Shown: positions 1-9,627, counted from the first letter of the stretch. The stretch is DNA of 64,000 nt from Winogradskyella epiphytica (GCF_003217215.1 NZ_QJTD01000002.1:74654-138653); one strand, 5' to 3'. The notes: generated from the letters alone by a model not told the origin. Numbers and translations: made by a program.

Positions 1-1460
1 TCCCATCATCATAGGTCCAATTGATAGTGAAGGTTCCTTGAGTATTATAAGTTAACGGATCTGTCGTTGTACCTGTGATTGTACCCGAACAAGTATCTAT
101 TGCTGTAGGAGCTGTAACTGATGCATCACATTCGCCAGTTACATCAGGTAGCGTAGCAACATCTGGAACAGGGGCGATGGTATCATCCACAATAACTGTC
201 TGTGCTTGCGTAGAAGTATTTCCATTGCCATCATCATAGGTCCAATTGATAGTGTAGGTTCCTTGTGTATTATAAGTTAACGGATCTGTCGTTGTACCAT
301 TGATAGTTCCTGAACAATTATCTGTAGCTGTAGGAGCTGTAACCGTTGCAGAACATTCGCCAGTTACATTAGGTAAAGCAGCAACATCCGGAACAGGGGC
401 AGAGGTGTCATCTACAATAACTGTCTGTGATTGCGTAGAAGTATTTCCATTGCCATCATCATATGTCCAATGGATAGTGTAGGTTCCTTGAGTATTATAA
501 GTTAACGGATCTGTCGTTGTAGCAGTGATAGTTCCTGAACACGTATCTGTAGCTGTAGGAGCTGTCACTGTTGCGGAACATTCGCCGGTTACATTAGGTA
601 AAGCAGCAACATCCGGAACAGGGGCAGAGGTGTCATCTACAATAACTGTTTGTGTTTGCGTAGAAGTATTTCCATTGCCATCATCATAGATCCAATTAAT
701 GGTATAGCTTCCTTGTGTATTATAAGTTAACGGATCTGTCGTTGTGCCTATGATTGTACCCGAACAAGTATCTGTTGCTGTAGGAGCTGTAACTGATGCA
801 TCACATTCGTCAGTTACATCAGGTAGCGTAGCAACATCCGGAACAGGGGCAGAGGTGTCATCTACAATAACTGTCTGTGGTTGCGTAGAAGTATTTCCAT
901 TCCCATCATCATAGGTCCAATTGATAGTGTAGGCTCCTTGAGTATTATAAGTTAATGGGTCAGTAGTTGTAGCAGTGATAGTTCCTGAACAATTATCTGT
1001 TGCTGTAGGAGCTGTAACCGTTGCAGAACATTCGCCAGTTACATTAGGTAAAATAGCAACATCCGGAACAGGGGCCGAGGTGTCATCTACAATAACTGTC
1101 TGTGATTGCGTAGAAGTATTTCCATTGCCATCATCATAGGTCCAATTGATAGTGAAGGTTCCTTGAGTATTATAAGTTAACGGATCTGTCGTTGTACCTG
1201 TGATTGTACCCGAACAAGTATCTATTGCTGTAGGAGCTGTAACCGTCGCAGAACATTCGCCAGTTACATTAGGTAAAGCAGCAACATCCGGAACAGGGGC
1301 GATGGTATCATCCACAATAACTGTCTGTGCTTGCGTAGAAGTATTTCCATTGCCATCATCATAGGTCCAATTGATAGTGTAGGTTCCTTGTGTATTATAA
1401 GTTAACGGATCTGTCGTTGTACCATTGATAGTTCCTGAACAATTATCTGTAGCTGTAGGA
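1..1460. repeat. Tandem array of 225-bp coding repeats (at least 6.5 copies)
   Basis: The anchor TCCAATTGAT or a close variant recurs at 16, 241, 466, 691, 916, 1141 and 1366, a strict 225-bp (75-codon) period. Most copies differ by only a few bases. Variants are shared between non-adjacent copies: copy 1 (about 1-225) and copy 6 (about 1126-1350) share GTGAAGG, ACCTGTGATTGTACCCG and GATGGTATCATCC, and copies 2 and 7 share ACCATTGATAGTTCC. This suggests a higher-order duplication of five units (1125 bp). The array continues beyond the window start. Confidence 0.95.
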
Positions 1461-1960
1461 GGGGTTAAAGTAGTGACTTCGCATTGTGCCGTTACATCAG
1501 GAAGTGTTGCTACATCCGGAGTTGGTGCTGTATTATCTACCACAGTTACAGTGGCTTCACACGAATCAGAACCAACATCATAGGTCACTGTAAGGGTGAC
1601 TGTATTATCACCAATATTAGAACAATCAAAAGAATTTGGTGAAATACTATATGTTATATCACCACTTTCTGTGCTACCATCATTAATATCTTCAAAACCG
1701 ATGGTAGCGTTACCAGTCAGGTCTAAATATACTGTAATATCTTTACATTGTGCATTTGCTATTGCATCTGCTACATCATTCACCAATATGGAATGACTAC
1801 TCTTTATTGAGTTCCATTCACTATCTGTATTAGTGTTAAGGCTATATAATCGATTGAGATTATTATCTTTTATGATTTCTTCATCCAATTTTAGAAACGC
1901 ACTAAAGCTTATTAAAGCAGTGGCGGTTAATAGCATAGAAATTGTAATTTTTTTAATCAT
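1..1960 (-). CDS. Secreted HYR-like tandem-repeat protein, N-terminal part (C-terminus outside window)
   Basis: Open on the minus strand from an ATG at 1960 to the window edge, about 653 residues, with no stop seen. It begins with a signal peptide (MIKKITISMLLTATALISFSA). After about 150 divergent residues come repeated 75-residue modules containing TAPTATDNCSGTI, TTTDPLTYNTQGTYTINW, YDDGNGNTST and TVIVDDTSAPVPDVA. These resemble the HYR/Ig-like repeats of very large flavobacterial surface proteins, often exported by the type IX system. The C-terminal sorting signal would lie outside the window, so T9SS export is inferred. Each module has paired cysteines (GEC...DNC) that could form disulfides. 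The repeats are near-identical at DNA level, so this locus is prone to recombination and to assembly collapse. Role in adhesion or surface coating is inferred only. Confidence 0.85.
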   Translation of the reverse strand, partial: MIKKITISMLLTATALISFSAFLKLDEEIIKDNNLNRLYSLNTNTDSEWNSIKSSHSILVNDVADAIANAQCKDITVYLDLTGNATIGFEDINDGSTESGDITYSISPNSFDCSNIGDNTVTLTVTYDVGSDSCEATVTVVDNTAPTPDVATLPDVTAQCEVTTLTPPTATDNCSGTINGTTTDPLTYNTQGTYTINWTYDDGNGNTSTQAQTVIVDDTIAPVPDVAALPNVTGECSATVTAPTAIDTCSGTITGTTTDPLTYNTQGTFTINWTYDDGNGNTSTQSQTVIVDDTSAPVPDVAILPNVTGECSATVTAPTATDNCSGTITATTTDPLTYNTQGAYTINWTYDDGNGNTSTQPQTVIVDDTSAPVPDVATLPDVTDECDASVTAPTATDTCSGTIIGTTTDPLTYNTQGSYTINWIYDDGNGNTSTQTQTVIVDDTSAPVPDVAALPNVTGECSATVTAPTATDTCSGTITATTTDPLTYNTQGTYTIHWTYDDGNGNTSTQSQTVIVDDTSAPVPDVAALPNVTGECSATVTAPTATDNCSGTINGTTTDPLTYNTQGTYTINWTYDDGNGNTSTQAQTVIVDDTIAPVPDVATLPDVTGECDASVTAPTAIDTCSGTITGTTTDPLTYNTQGTFTINWTYDDG

Positions 1961-2894
1961 AACACTAGATTTTATCAGGAATCGTAATAGCAATTTTTAT
2001 AGGTAACAAATCATTTTTATGAAATGAATCCAATTATATTTTATATCATTGAACATCATTTAAGGGCTAAGGTTCAATTTGGTATTTTTTATTAATGTTA
2101 TATAATACTACATATCAATAATTTAACAAATATAGAACCTTAAAAGTTATTTTCAAACAAAAAACATCGATAAAGTGCAAATTTATATCGATGAAGCGTT
2201 TTTTTTTGTAGTTGAAATAATTTTTAATTATGTTCTACAATAGCTCGTAACATGCGATTTTACTTATAGTTCGCAATCTTATTCGAATTTGTTGTACGTG
2301 GTAATGAGGTTGTTATGAAGAGTATAAAATAGGTGTTTTAAACACTAATTAGCCCTTTAAATACATAATTTTTCATTAACAATAGAAGCCTTAGATCTTA
2401 AAAGACCATTATAAAAACTTCATTTTCAACGTTTTTAAGCCAGAACAAATTCTAAAGATTGGTTATACTAATCAAAATGTTTCTTTAGTTTTCAATAACT
2501 TTATACTTAGAGACTTAAAGTCTTGTTTTTTTAATAAAATATTAATAATTCAATAGGGTGTCGCGAATATAGCTAATAGGCGAGATAGTTCATTAAAAAT
2601 CCGTTGAATAGCATAAAATATCTTTGTATGAACTATCAGTAAATTAGGGGGTTAGAAGCTAAATGTTACTTGCTGTTCAGTTTTTAATACTTATATTTTA
2701 AATTAAAACTATTTTTCCCATTTTATGGCTAATTTCTTTCCTTATAGAATGGGCTTATTAACTAACAGTAATAAGGTATTGTAAGTGTGATTTGTAGTCG
2801 TTTTAATAGGGCTTAAAAGGAATGAGTTTTATTTATCCCGATCAAATAGAAGATTATGAGTAATGTGGTATTTCGAATACTCAAATTCACAAAA
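1961..2894. other. Long AT-rich intergenic region without a recognisable gene
   Basis: About 930 bases with frequent stops in all six frames and no ORF of note. A TATCTTTG promoter-like string lies near 2619-2626 on the plus strand, but no credible gene follows it. The 10-bp inverted pair GATAGTTCAT (near 2566) and ATGAACTATC (near 2627) flanks this segment. The part next to 1960 should contain the promoter and 5' leader of the repeat protein. I see no tRNA-like or riboswitch-like structure. Confidence 0.5.
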
Positions 2895-2930
2895 AAAAAC
2901 CGCCAGAGAATAAAATCTATAGCGGTTTTT
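2895..2930 (-). terminator. Intrinsic terminator of the 2943-4127 gene
   Basis: The inverted repeat AAAAACCGC (2895-2903) and GCGGTTTTT (2922-2930) is followed by a T-run on the minus strand. It lies about 13 bases beyond the stop codon of the lipoprotein gene. Confidence 0.75.
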
Positions 2931-2942
2931 TAATTGTGTTTT

Positions 2943-4127
2943 TTAGCTCCGATTAATTCGATAAGAACTTATAATGTCTTTGAGTTGAAGTTTTAAGTCT
3001 TCTCCAGTATCAAAAACCATTTGTTCGTTACTTGGAAAACGGACTTGTCGTGCTCGCAAAAGATCCCTATCTTCTTTGTTTAAAGCGCGTTTATCTCCAG
3101 AAAATTTCCCAAAGATATTTTCAAAAACAAACCCACTATCAATAGTAAAAGTATCAAGAATCTGTTTCTGCTTTAAATCTTTATAGACCACATCAGCAAT
3201 GACTTGTGCTGACTTCGTTTGTAATACTTCTAAAAATCGAGCTTTTACAGTAACAATCTTATCTATTTTAATATCATTTCCAAGACTGTCTTTTCTAACG
3301 TTCCCATGTCTGTCTAAATCGTATTCCCATCCATCTACAATTTCTTTCTCACGTAACAACTGACGTTCATTAACACGTTCTGGCGAAATGTTTATTTGCT
3401 TCAATTGCAATTGCATGGCAAAATCATAATCTAAGGAATCATCTGGTCTGGCGTGATATGTGGTCCAAAATTGATTTAAACCATAGGTATTAAAATCTAA
3501 CAAATCAGCTTCCAAACGTTGCGGAATAATTTGATCTGTTTGATTTTCAATAGACACTAAAACATAATCTATACCTTTATAATGAGCTTCTTTAATTAAA
3601 TTTCTGTTCTCCTCAAAATTTGGATTAATCTGTTCTATATATGTGAAAATCTCATGAGCTTTTCTCGCATTCAACTTGTCATTTGAATCTAATAAAGCAA
3701 TACCTTGATTGATTAAATAATCAGAGGTTTTATATCTGTAGTCAACAATATCTGCACTGTAGTCATTAAACTTTAGTTTCAATGTTTTACCATTGATTTT
3801 TAATGGCATCACACGTTTAATAGCTTGTTGTCTCGCTTCTAAATCAGTGTATATAGTGTAGATGGTTTTGAACTGTTCAGGGTTACCATCTTTTTTAAGC
3901 TGCTTGATCGTTTCAAGATCCTCATCCAAAGCTTTGTAATACGCTTCTTTAAGTAGAGCAATATAATCTTGTTTACGCTTCTTGTTCTTGTTATTCTCAA
4001 GCTTTCTCAATGCCTCAGAAATAGCCTGGTCGTAATTACCATGACTAATAGCGCTTTCCATTTGTTTTTTGGCACTACAAGATATTAGTACCGAAACAAG
4101 GACTGTTAAAAGTAAAATTCGTTTCAT
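2943..4127 (-). CDS. Hypothetical lipoprotein with an N-terminal helical repeat region
   Basis: A 394-residue protein starting at ATG 4127, because MKRILLLTVLVSVLISC is a clean lipoprotein signal with lipobox LISC. A longer in-frame start at 4205 would place about 26 implausible residues before it, and a promoter-like TATACTTTG lies within that extension. Residues 25-100 (HGNYDQAISEALRKL, then KQDYIALLKEAYYKA) look like TPR-type helices. The rest is mixed alpha/beta with no motif I recognise. It is probably anchored to the outer or inner membrane facing the periplasm. Related hypothetical lipoproteins are common in Flavobacteria, but I know of no defined function. It is a monocistronic unit with its own terminator. 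Confidence 0.85.
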   Translation of the reverse strand: MKRILLLTVLVSVLISCSAKKQMESAISHGNYDQAISEALRKLENNKNKKRKQDYIALLKEAYYKALDEDLETIKQLKKDGNPEQFKTIYTIYTDLEARQQAIKRVMPLKINGKTLKLKFNDYSADIVDYRYKTSDYLINQGIALLDSNDKLNARKAHEIFTYIEQINPNFEENRNLIKEAHYKGIDYVLVSIENQTDQIIPQRLEADLLDFNTYGLNQFWTTYHARPDDSLDYDFAMQLQLKQINISPERVNERQLLREKEIVDGWEYDLDRHGNVRKDSLGNDIKIDKIVTVKARFLEVLQTKSAQVIADVVYKDLKQKQILDTFTIDSGFVFENIFGKFSGDKRALNKEDRDLLRARQVRFPSNEQMVFDTGEDLKLQLKDIISSYRINRS

Positions 4128-4340
4128 AATCTTGTATTTTAAGAGGTTAATATTTTTAACATTTTCAATTTTGATGCCAAAGTATAAATGTTTTGTTAAT
4201 TCCATAAGTTTTAAATGAATAAATTATAGAAAAGAGACTAATTATAGTCAAATTATAGCAGGAACAAATCCCGAACTTTTTCAAATATCACTTATAAATC
4301 TCATCTATATTTTTGTTTCTTTGCAGTCCAATCCACAGCG

Positions 4341-6026
4341 ATGTTTAATACGGAAAATAATTGTTTTCATTCTCTAGAAAATCAGGCTTCGGAAGCGCTT
4401 CCGGAACAATTCACCTTCCCGTTTTATTATACACCAAATCCGCTATGCGTAACAGCCGCTAACGAGGTCAAAGCTTATTTAGAAAATCAGAATGATTTTG
4501 AACATAACTTCGGATTAGATCCTTCAAAACAAGGTTTAAAAATTGGCAAAATGTTCGGAGTTATGGTTGTGTTAACCGCTGAAGGACAATTGGGTTACCT
4601 CACGGCTTTTTCAGGAAAACTAGCTAAAAGCAATCATTTAAAAGGATTTGTGCCACCGATTTATGATACCTTAAACACTAATGGGTTTTATAAACAAGGT
4701 GAAGCCGTATTAAATGCATTAAATGCAGAAATTGATGCTCTTGAAAATAAACCTAAAATCGAAAAAGCGCACTTAAAATTAGAACAAATAAAGCTTGAAA
4801 GTTCTAAGGTGCTTGAAGATTTCAAACTAAATGTGAGATCTAATAAACGAAAACGAAAACAATTAAGAGTAGAGGCAGAGCAGTGCATGACTTCTTCTGA
4901 ACTTGAAGTAGTTCTTGAACAGTTAAAACAAGAAAGTATACAATCTAATATCGATTTAAAATACTTAAAGTTGAAATGTGAAGCAGATATTAGAGCCGCC
5001 GAAAAACAATTAGATGCGTTATTGCAGCCCATTGAAGCTCTAAAGCAAGAACGAAAATCTTTATCTGCTCGATTACAAAAGGAAATCCATAATCAGTATC
5101 ACTTTCTGAATGCTAAAGGAGAAGAAAAAGATCTGATTTCTATTTTTAAGGCTACAGATTTAGGACAACCGCCTGCAGCGGCAGGAGAATGTGCCGCTCC
5201 AAAATTGTTTCAGTATGCCTATGAGAATAACTTTAAGCCTGTGGCCATGGCTGAGTTTTGGTGGGGCTCTTCACCTAAATCAGAAGTACGTAGGCATGGA
5301 CAATTTTATCCCTCATGTCGTGGTAAATGTGAGCCGATTTTAGGTCATATGATGCAAGGTTTGACTGTTGAAGCTAATCCAATTGAATCGGCCGGAAAGT
5401 TTTCGGGTGACTTAGAAATTATCTTTGAAGATGATTTTCTTCTTCTCGTAAATAAACCTCATGAGTTTTTATCCGTGCCTGGAAAGACTATAAAAGATTC
5501 GGTTCTAACACGAATGCAAGTTTACTTACCTGAGGCCACGGGACCTTTATTATTGCACCGCTTAGATATGTCCACCTCAGGATTATTATTGGTCGCTAAA
5601 AATGAACGCACACACAAAAAGCTTCAAAAACAATTTATTGATCGCAAAGTGAAAAAGCGTTATGTCGCTTTATTGAATGGTGTAATAGCCTCAAAAGAAG
5701 GGACTATCGATTTACCACTTCGTGTGGATTTAAACAATCGTCCAAGGCAGTTGGTATGTGATGAACATGGAAAACAAGCTAAAACCAACTATGAAGTCCT
5801 TAGTATTGAAAATAACAAAACCAGAATTCATTTTTATCCCATCACAGGAAGAACACATCAATTGAGAGTCCACGCAGCACATCATAAAGGTTTGAATACT
5901 CCAATTGTTGGAGATGATTTATACGGAATGCCATCGAATCGTTTACACCTTCATGCTGAAACGTTAAGTTTTGAACATCCGGTAAAACGAGAATGGGTAA
6001 GTTTTACATGTGAAGCCCCTTTTTAA
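4341..6026 (+). CDS. RluA-family pseudouridine synthase with a long N-terminal coiled-coil extension
   Basis: A 561-residue protein. The C-terminal 200 residues are an RluA-type pseudouridine synthase: the motif HRLDMSTSGLLLVAK carries the catalytic Asp (about D409), followed by KKRYVALLNG and the RTHQLRVHAAH segment that closes the fold. The N-terminal 340 residues hold a Lys/Glu-rich predicted coiled coil (about 125-250) and the block PPAAAGECAAPKLFQYA...EFWWG...PSCRGKCEPIL, found in the long pseudouridine synthases often named tRNA-U32/23S-U746 type. It should modify rRNA or tRNA uridines. The exact site cannot be read from sequence. A TATTTTTG element (4308-4315) lies 26 bases before the ATG and could be its -7 box. 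A second, shorter RluA paralogue lies at 50108-50809. Confidence 0.9.
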   Translation: MFNTENNCFHSLENQASEALPEQFTFPFYYTPNPLCVTAANEVKAYLENQNDFEHNFGLDPSKQGLKIGKMFGVMVVLTAEGQLGYLTAFSGKLAKSNHLKGFVPPIYDTLNTNGFYKQGEAVLNALNAEIDALENKPKIEKAHLKLEQIKLESSKVLEDFKLNVRSNKRKRKQLRVEAEQCMTSSELEVVLEQLKQESIQSNIDLKYLKLKCEADIRAAEKQLDALLQPIEALKQERKSLSARLQKEIHNQYHFLNAKGEEKDLISIFKATDLGQPPAAAGECAAPKLFQYAYENNFKPVAMAEFWWGSSPKSEVRRHGQFYPSCRGKCEPILGHMMQGLTVEANPIESAGKFSGDLEIIFEDDFLLLVNKPHEFLSVPGKTIKDSVLTRMQVYLPEATGPLLLHRLDMSTSGLLLVAKNERTHKKLQKQFIDRKVKKRYVALLNGVIASKEGTIDLPLRVDLNNRPRQLVCDEHGKQAKTNYEVLSIENNKTRIHFYPITGRTHQLRVHAAHHKGLNTPIVGDDLYGMPSNRLHLHAETLSFEHPVKREWVSFTCEAPF

Positions 6027-6104
6027 AGCACTCGGTTTCTACATTTTGTTTGGGTTGTGAAGGTCTTTCAAACAACAAAATCCTTCTATTCTAACAAGGT
6101 TAAT

Positions 6105-6820
6105 ACTCTGAGCATCTCCATGTCATCTCTGTGAAACTCTGCGTAATAACTTTTCAAATAGTAGAATTAAATCATCAACAAAATTAATACTCAGTGCGTC
6201 TCTGTGTCTCCTCCGAGCAACTCTGCGTAATATCACATTAAAAGGTAGAGATTAAACTTCTAAAAATTAAAACTCTGTGAGTCTTCATGTCACCTCTGTG
6301 AAACCCTGCGTAGTAACTTGTCAAATAGTAGAATTGAATCATCAACAAAATTAATACTCAGTGCATCTCTGTGTCGCCTCCGAGCAACTCTGCGTAATAT
6401 CACATTAAACCGTAGAAATTAAACTTCTAAAAAATTAAAACTCTGTGAGTCTCCATGTCACCTCTGTGAAACTCTGCGTAATAACTTTTCAAATAGTAGA
6501 ATTGAATCATCAACAAAATTAACACTCAGTGCATCTCTGTGTCGCCTCCGAGCAACTCTGCGTAATATCACATTAAACGGTAGAAATTAAACTTCTAAAA
6601 ATTAAAACTCTGTGAGTCTCCATGTCACCTCTGTGATACTCTGCGTAATAACTTTTCAAATAGTATAATTAAATCATCAACAAAATTAACACTCAGTGCG
6701 TCTCTGTGTCTCCTCCGAGCAACTCTTCGTAATATCACTTTAAACCTTAGAGATTAAACTTCTAAAAAATTAAAACTCTGTTAGCCTTTGTGCTTCCTTC
6801 GAGCAACTCTGCGTAACAAC
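6105..6820. repeat. Intergenic array of nine 84-bp monomers arranged as alternating A/B types
   Basis: Monomers start at about 6105, 6189, 6272, 6356, 6439, 6524, 6607, 6691 and 6775, spaced 83-85 bp, each with the core AACTCTGCGTAATA or a close variant. A-type units read CTCTGTGAGTCTCCATGTCA and CATCAACAAAATTAA. B-type units read CTCAGTGCATCTCTGTGTCG, CCTCCGAGCA and CTTCTAAAAATTAAA. A and B are roughly two-thirds identical to each other, while units two apart are nearly identical, giving a 167-168 bp higher-order period. Stops in all frames exclude coding. It fills the gap between the pseudouridine synthase and the fumarylacetoacetase terminator. Function unknown. Confidence 0.93.
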
Positions 6821-6832
6821 CCATCAATCAAA

Positions 6833-6872
6833 AAAAGGAAGACATCCATCCGTAGATTTCAGTCTTCCTTTT
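6833..6872 (-). terminator. Intrinsic terminator of fumarylacetoacetase
   Basis: AAAAGGAAGAC (6833-6843) pairs with GTCTTCCTTTT (6862-6872), with a T-run on the minus strand. It sits 20 bases past the stop codon. Confidence 0.8.
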
Positions 6873-6891
6873 AACAGGTATTAGTGTATAT

Positions 6892-8187
6892 TTATTTTTT
6901 CTTCTTCTTAGGATTGAAGATTGGTAATAATTGGGTCTTTACAGATCCAAATCCAATTCTAGTACCATCCTTCTCACAATAACCTCTCATAATAACGGTA
7001 TCGTAATCGTTGATAAACTTACGCTCTGTGCCATCTTTCATTTTTAAAGGTTTTGTGCCTTTCCAGCTCAATTCTAACATCGAACCGTAAGAATCTTCCG
7101 TTGGACCAGAAATAGTACCACTTCCCATCATGTCTCCTGAATTAACTGGACAACCATTAACGGTATGGTGAGCTAATTGTTGTGCCATATTCCAGTACAT
7201 ATATTTGAAGTTCGATTTACAAACTGTTGCTTCCTTAGCACCTTTTGGCTGAATACCAACTTCTAAATTAATATCGAAACTCTTTTTACCTTTAGTTTGT
7301 AGATATTCTAATGGTTTAGGATCTTGCTTAGGACTTTCTACCCTAAATGGTTCTAAAGCATCTAAAGTTACAATCCATGGTGACATAGAAGAGGCGAAAC
7401 TTTTCCCTAAAAATGGGCCTAATGGGACGTATTCCCATTTTTGAATATCTCGAGCCGACCAATCATTGAATAATACCAATCCGAAGATGTACTCTTCAGC
7501 TTCTTCAATAGGAATTGGTTCCCCTAAGTCATTTGCATCCGTAGTGATAAAAGCCATTTCCAATTCGAAATCCACTAATTTTGATGGTCCAAAAACAGGC
7601 TTGTCAGCACCTTCTGGCATAGTTTGTCCTTGTGGACGATGAATAGGAATTCCTGAAGGAATAATAGAAGAACTTCTTCCGTGATAACCTACCGGCATAT
7701 GTACCCAGTTAGGTAATAAGGCGTTGTTAGGATCTCTAAACATAGTACCTACATTAGTAGCATGCTCTTTACTTGCATAGAAATCTGTATAATCACCAAC
7801 TTGAATTGGCAATTGCATTTCAATTTCATCCAAGCGGAATAAAATGGTTTCTTTATGAGGTATATTATTTTTTAAGGTATCATTTTCAGCATCAAAAATC
7901 TCAGCGATTCTGTTTCTTACTAAGCGCCAAGTTTTTCTACCGTCAGCGATAAAATCGTTTAGCGTGTCTTGCAGAAAAATATCGTCTGTTAACGGAATGC
8001 CTTCAAAATAGCCTAACTGATGTAAAGCACCTAGGTCAATTGCAGTATCTCCAATTCGTGTTCCAATAGTAATTATATCATCCCTTGTAAGAAAAACACC
8101 AAAGGGAATGTTCTGAATTGGGAAATCGGAGTTTTTACCAACGTGTAACCACGAGGTACGATCTGGATTGTTAGCTGATATTGGCAT
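6892..8187 (-). CDS. fahA: Fumarylacetoacetase
   Basis: A 431-residue protein of full family length. It hydrolyses 4-fumarylacetoacetate to fumarate and acetoacetate, the last step of tyrosine and phenylalanine degradation (EC 3.7.1.2), in the cytoplasm. The metal and active-site landmarks of the family are present: DFYASKEHATNVG (Asp and catalytic His), FELEMAF (two Glu), NDWSARDIQ (Asp) and GKSFASSMSPW (Lys). The ATG at 8187 begins MPISANNPDRTSW, the normal N-terminus. The C-terminus ends in a poly-lysine tail (NPKKKKK). It is divergent from glyA and followed by its own terminator. A TAGGTTTG element (8223-8230, minus) is a plausible -7 box. No other tyrosine-degradation gene lies nearby. 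Confidence 0.97.
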   Translation of the reverse strand: MPISANNPDRTSWLHVGKNSDFPIQNIPFGVFLTRDDIITIGTRIGDTAIDLGALHQLGYFEGIPLTDDIFLQDTLNDFIADGRKTWRLVRNRIAEIFDAENDTLKNNIPHKETILFRLDEIEMQLPIQVGDYTDFYASKEHATNVGTMFRDPNNALLPNWVHMPVGYHGRSSSIIPSGIPIHRPQGQTMPEGADKPVFGPSKLVDFELEMAFITTDANDLGEPIPIEEAEEYIFGLVLFNDWSARDIQKWEYVPLGPFLGKSFASSMSPWIVTLDALEPFRVESPKQDPKPLEYLQTKGKKSFDINLEVGIQPKGAKEATVCKSNFKYMYWNMAQQLAHHTVNGCPVNSGDMMGSGTISGPTEDSYGSMLELSWKGTKPLKMKDGTERKFINDYDTVIMRGYCEKDGTRIGFGSVKTQLLPIFNPKKKKK

Positions 8188-8236
8188 ATGATTTTGTTGA
8201 TTAAATGTTCATTAATTTCATTCAAACCTACATAAA

Positions 8237-8271
8237 TTTTGATATTTAAACTAATGTATTCACTATTTTTG
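8237..8271 (+). promoter_or_regulatory. glyA promoter, Bacteroidota type
   Basis: TTTTG at 8237-8241 and TATTTTTG at 8264-8271 are separated by 22 bases, matching the TTTG-N(17-23)-TAnnTTTG promoter consensus of Bacteroidota. Transcription would start near 8277, giving a leader of about 20 bases before the glyA ATG at 8297. Confidence 0.65.
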
Positions 8272-8296
8272 TCTTGATTTAACAACAACTTTAAAT

Positions 8297-9571
8297 ATGG
8301 AACGCGACGAACAAATTTTTGAACTCATTCAAGCCGAAAAAGAACGCCAGATTGATGGTATAGAATTAATAGCCTCAGAGAACTTTGTGAGCAATCAAGT
8401 GATGGAAGCAGCAGGTTCTGTTTTAACCAACAAATATGCTGAAGGTTATCCTGGAAAACGTTACTATGGAGGCTGCGAAGTGGTAGACGAAGTAGAGCAG
8501 ATTGCTATTGATAGAGCCAAGACACTGTTTGGAGCTGCTTATGCAAACGTACAACCTCACTCAGGAAGTCAAGCAAACACAGCGGTGTATCATGCCTGCT
8601 TAAATCCAGGTGATACCATTTTAGGTTTTGACTTGTCTCATGGTGGACATTTAACTCATGGGTCTTCTGTAAACTTTTCAGGTAAATTATACAGACCAAC
8701 ATTTTATGGTGTAAAGAAAGACACAGGTCTTATTGATTACGATATGTTAGCGGATCAAGCGCAAAAGGAAAAACCAAAAATGATTATTGCAGGTGCTTCT
8801 GCTTATTCTCGTGATATGGATTTTGCGAAATTCAGAGAAGTAGCCGATAGTGTAGGTGCCGTTTTATTAGCGGATATTTCACATCCTGCGGGATTAATTG
8901 CAAAAGGAATTCTTAACGACCCAATGCCTCATTGTCACGTTGTAACAACGACCACTCATAAAACCTTAAGAGGACCAAGAGGTGGTATGATTATGATGGG
9001 CGAAAATATTGATAATCCATTTGGAATTAAATTGAAGAATGGTAATTTACGTAAAATGTCTAGCCTTTTAGATTCCGGTGTATTCCCAGGAAATCAAGGA
9101 GGACCATTAGAACATATTATTGCTGCTAAAGCCATTGCTTTTGGTGAAGCTTTAACGGATGAGTTTATGCATTATATGTTACAAGTGAAGCATAACGCCG
9201 AGGCCATGGCAAAGGCTTTTGTAGCTAAGGATTATAATTTAATTTCTGGAGGAACAGATAATCACATGATGCTTATCGACCTTAGAAATAAAAATATTAC
9301 AGGTAAAGATGCTGAAAACGCTTTAGTAAAAGCAGATATTACCGTAAACAAAAACATGGTTCCGTTTGATACTGAATCGCCATTTGTAACTTCTGGTATT
9401 AGAATTGGAACACCAGCCGTAACCACACGAGGTTTAAAAGTAGAGGATATGGCTTATGTGGTAGATCTTATTGATGAAGTTCTTAAGAATCATGATAACG
9501 ATACGGTTCTTGAAGGAATCGGTAAAAAAGTAAATGAACTCATGAGTGGACGTGCATTGTTTAATGCTTAA
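8297..9571 (+). CDS. glyA: Serine hydroxymethyltransferase
   Basis: A 424-residue PLP enzyme that interconverts serine plus tetrahydrofolate with glycine plus 5,10-methylene-THF and feeds one-carbon units to purine, thymidylate and methionine synthesis. Clear landmarks are [17 protein letters not shown] near the N-terminus, [32 protein letters not shown] and the PLP-lysine motif [14 protein letters not shown] (Lys about 222). The length is normal for the bacterial enzyme. It is monocistronic, with a good promoter upstream and a strong terminator downstream, and divergent from fahA. A pantothenate-pathway enzyme that consumes methylene-THF (panB) and a serine dehydratase lie elsewhere in the window but are not linked to it. 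Confidence 0.98.
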   Translation: MERDEQIFELIQAEKERQIDGIELIASENFVSNQVMEAAGSVLTNKYAEGYPGKRYYGGCEVVDEVEQIAIDRAKTLFGAAYANVQPHSGSQANTAVYHACLNPGDTILGFDLSHGGHLTHGSSVNFSGKLYRPTFYGVKKDTGLIDYDMLADQAQKEKPKMIIAGASAYSRDMDFAKFREVADSVGAVLLADISHPAGLIAKGILNDPMPHCHVVTTTTHKTLRGPRGGMIMMGENIDNPFGIKLKNGNLRKMSSLLDSGVFPGNQGGPLEHIIAAKAIAFGEALTDEFMHYMLQVKHNAEAMAKAFVAKDYNLISGGTDNHMMLIDLRNKNITGKDAENALVKADITVNKNMVPFDTESPFVTSGIRIGTPAVTTRGLKVEDMAYVVDLIDEVLKNHDNDTVLEGIGKKVNELMSGRALFNA

Positions 9572-9593
9572 AGCTTGAAGTTTATAAAGATTT

Positions 9594-9627
9594 AAAAAGC
9601 CTTTCAATTTAGTTTGAAAGGCTTTTT
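9594..9627 (+). terminator. glyA intrinsic terminator
   Basis: A perfect 14-bp stem: AAAAAGCCTTTCAA (9594-9607) with TTGAAAGGCTTTTT (9614-9627), 6-nt loop, T-run on the plus strand. Confidence 0.92.

Noticed and set aside
300..482. Plus-strand open frame in the repeat array
   Set aside because: It is the antisense of the minus-strand repeat gene and recurs only because of the repeat. The minus frame has a signal peptide and clear domain repeats.
4128..4205. N-terminal extension of the lipoprotein at 2943-4127
   Set aside because: It would put 26 residues before a perfect lipoprotein signal and includes a promoter-like element.
6105..6820. CRISPR array
   Set aside because: Units are 84 bp of continuous near-identical sequence with no unique spacers, and no cas gene is present in the window.
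8073..8288. Minus-strand open frame overlapping the start of fumarylacetoacetase
   Set aside because: Overlaps the well-supported gene in another frame and covers its promoter region.
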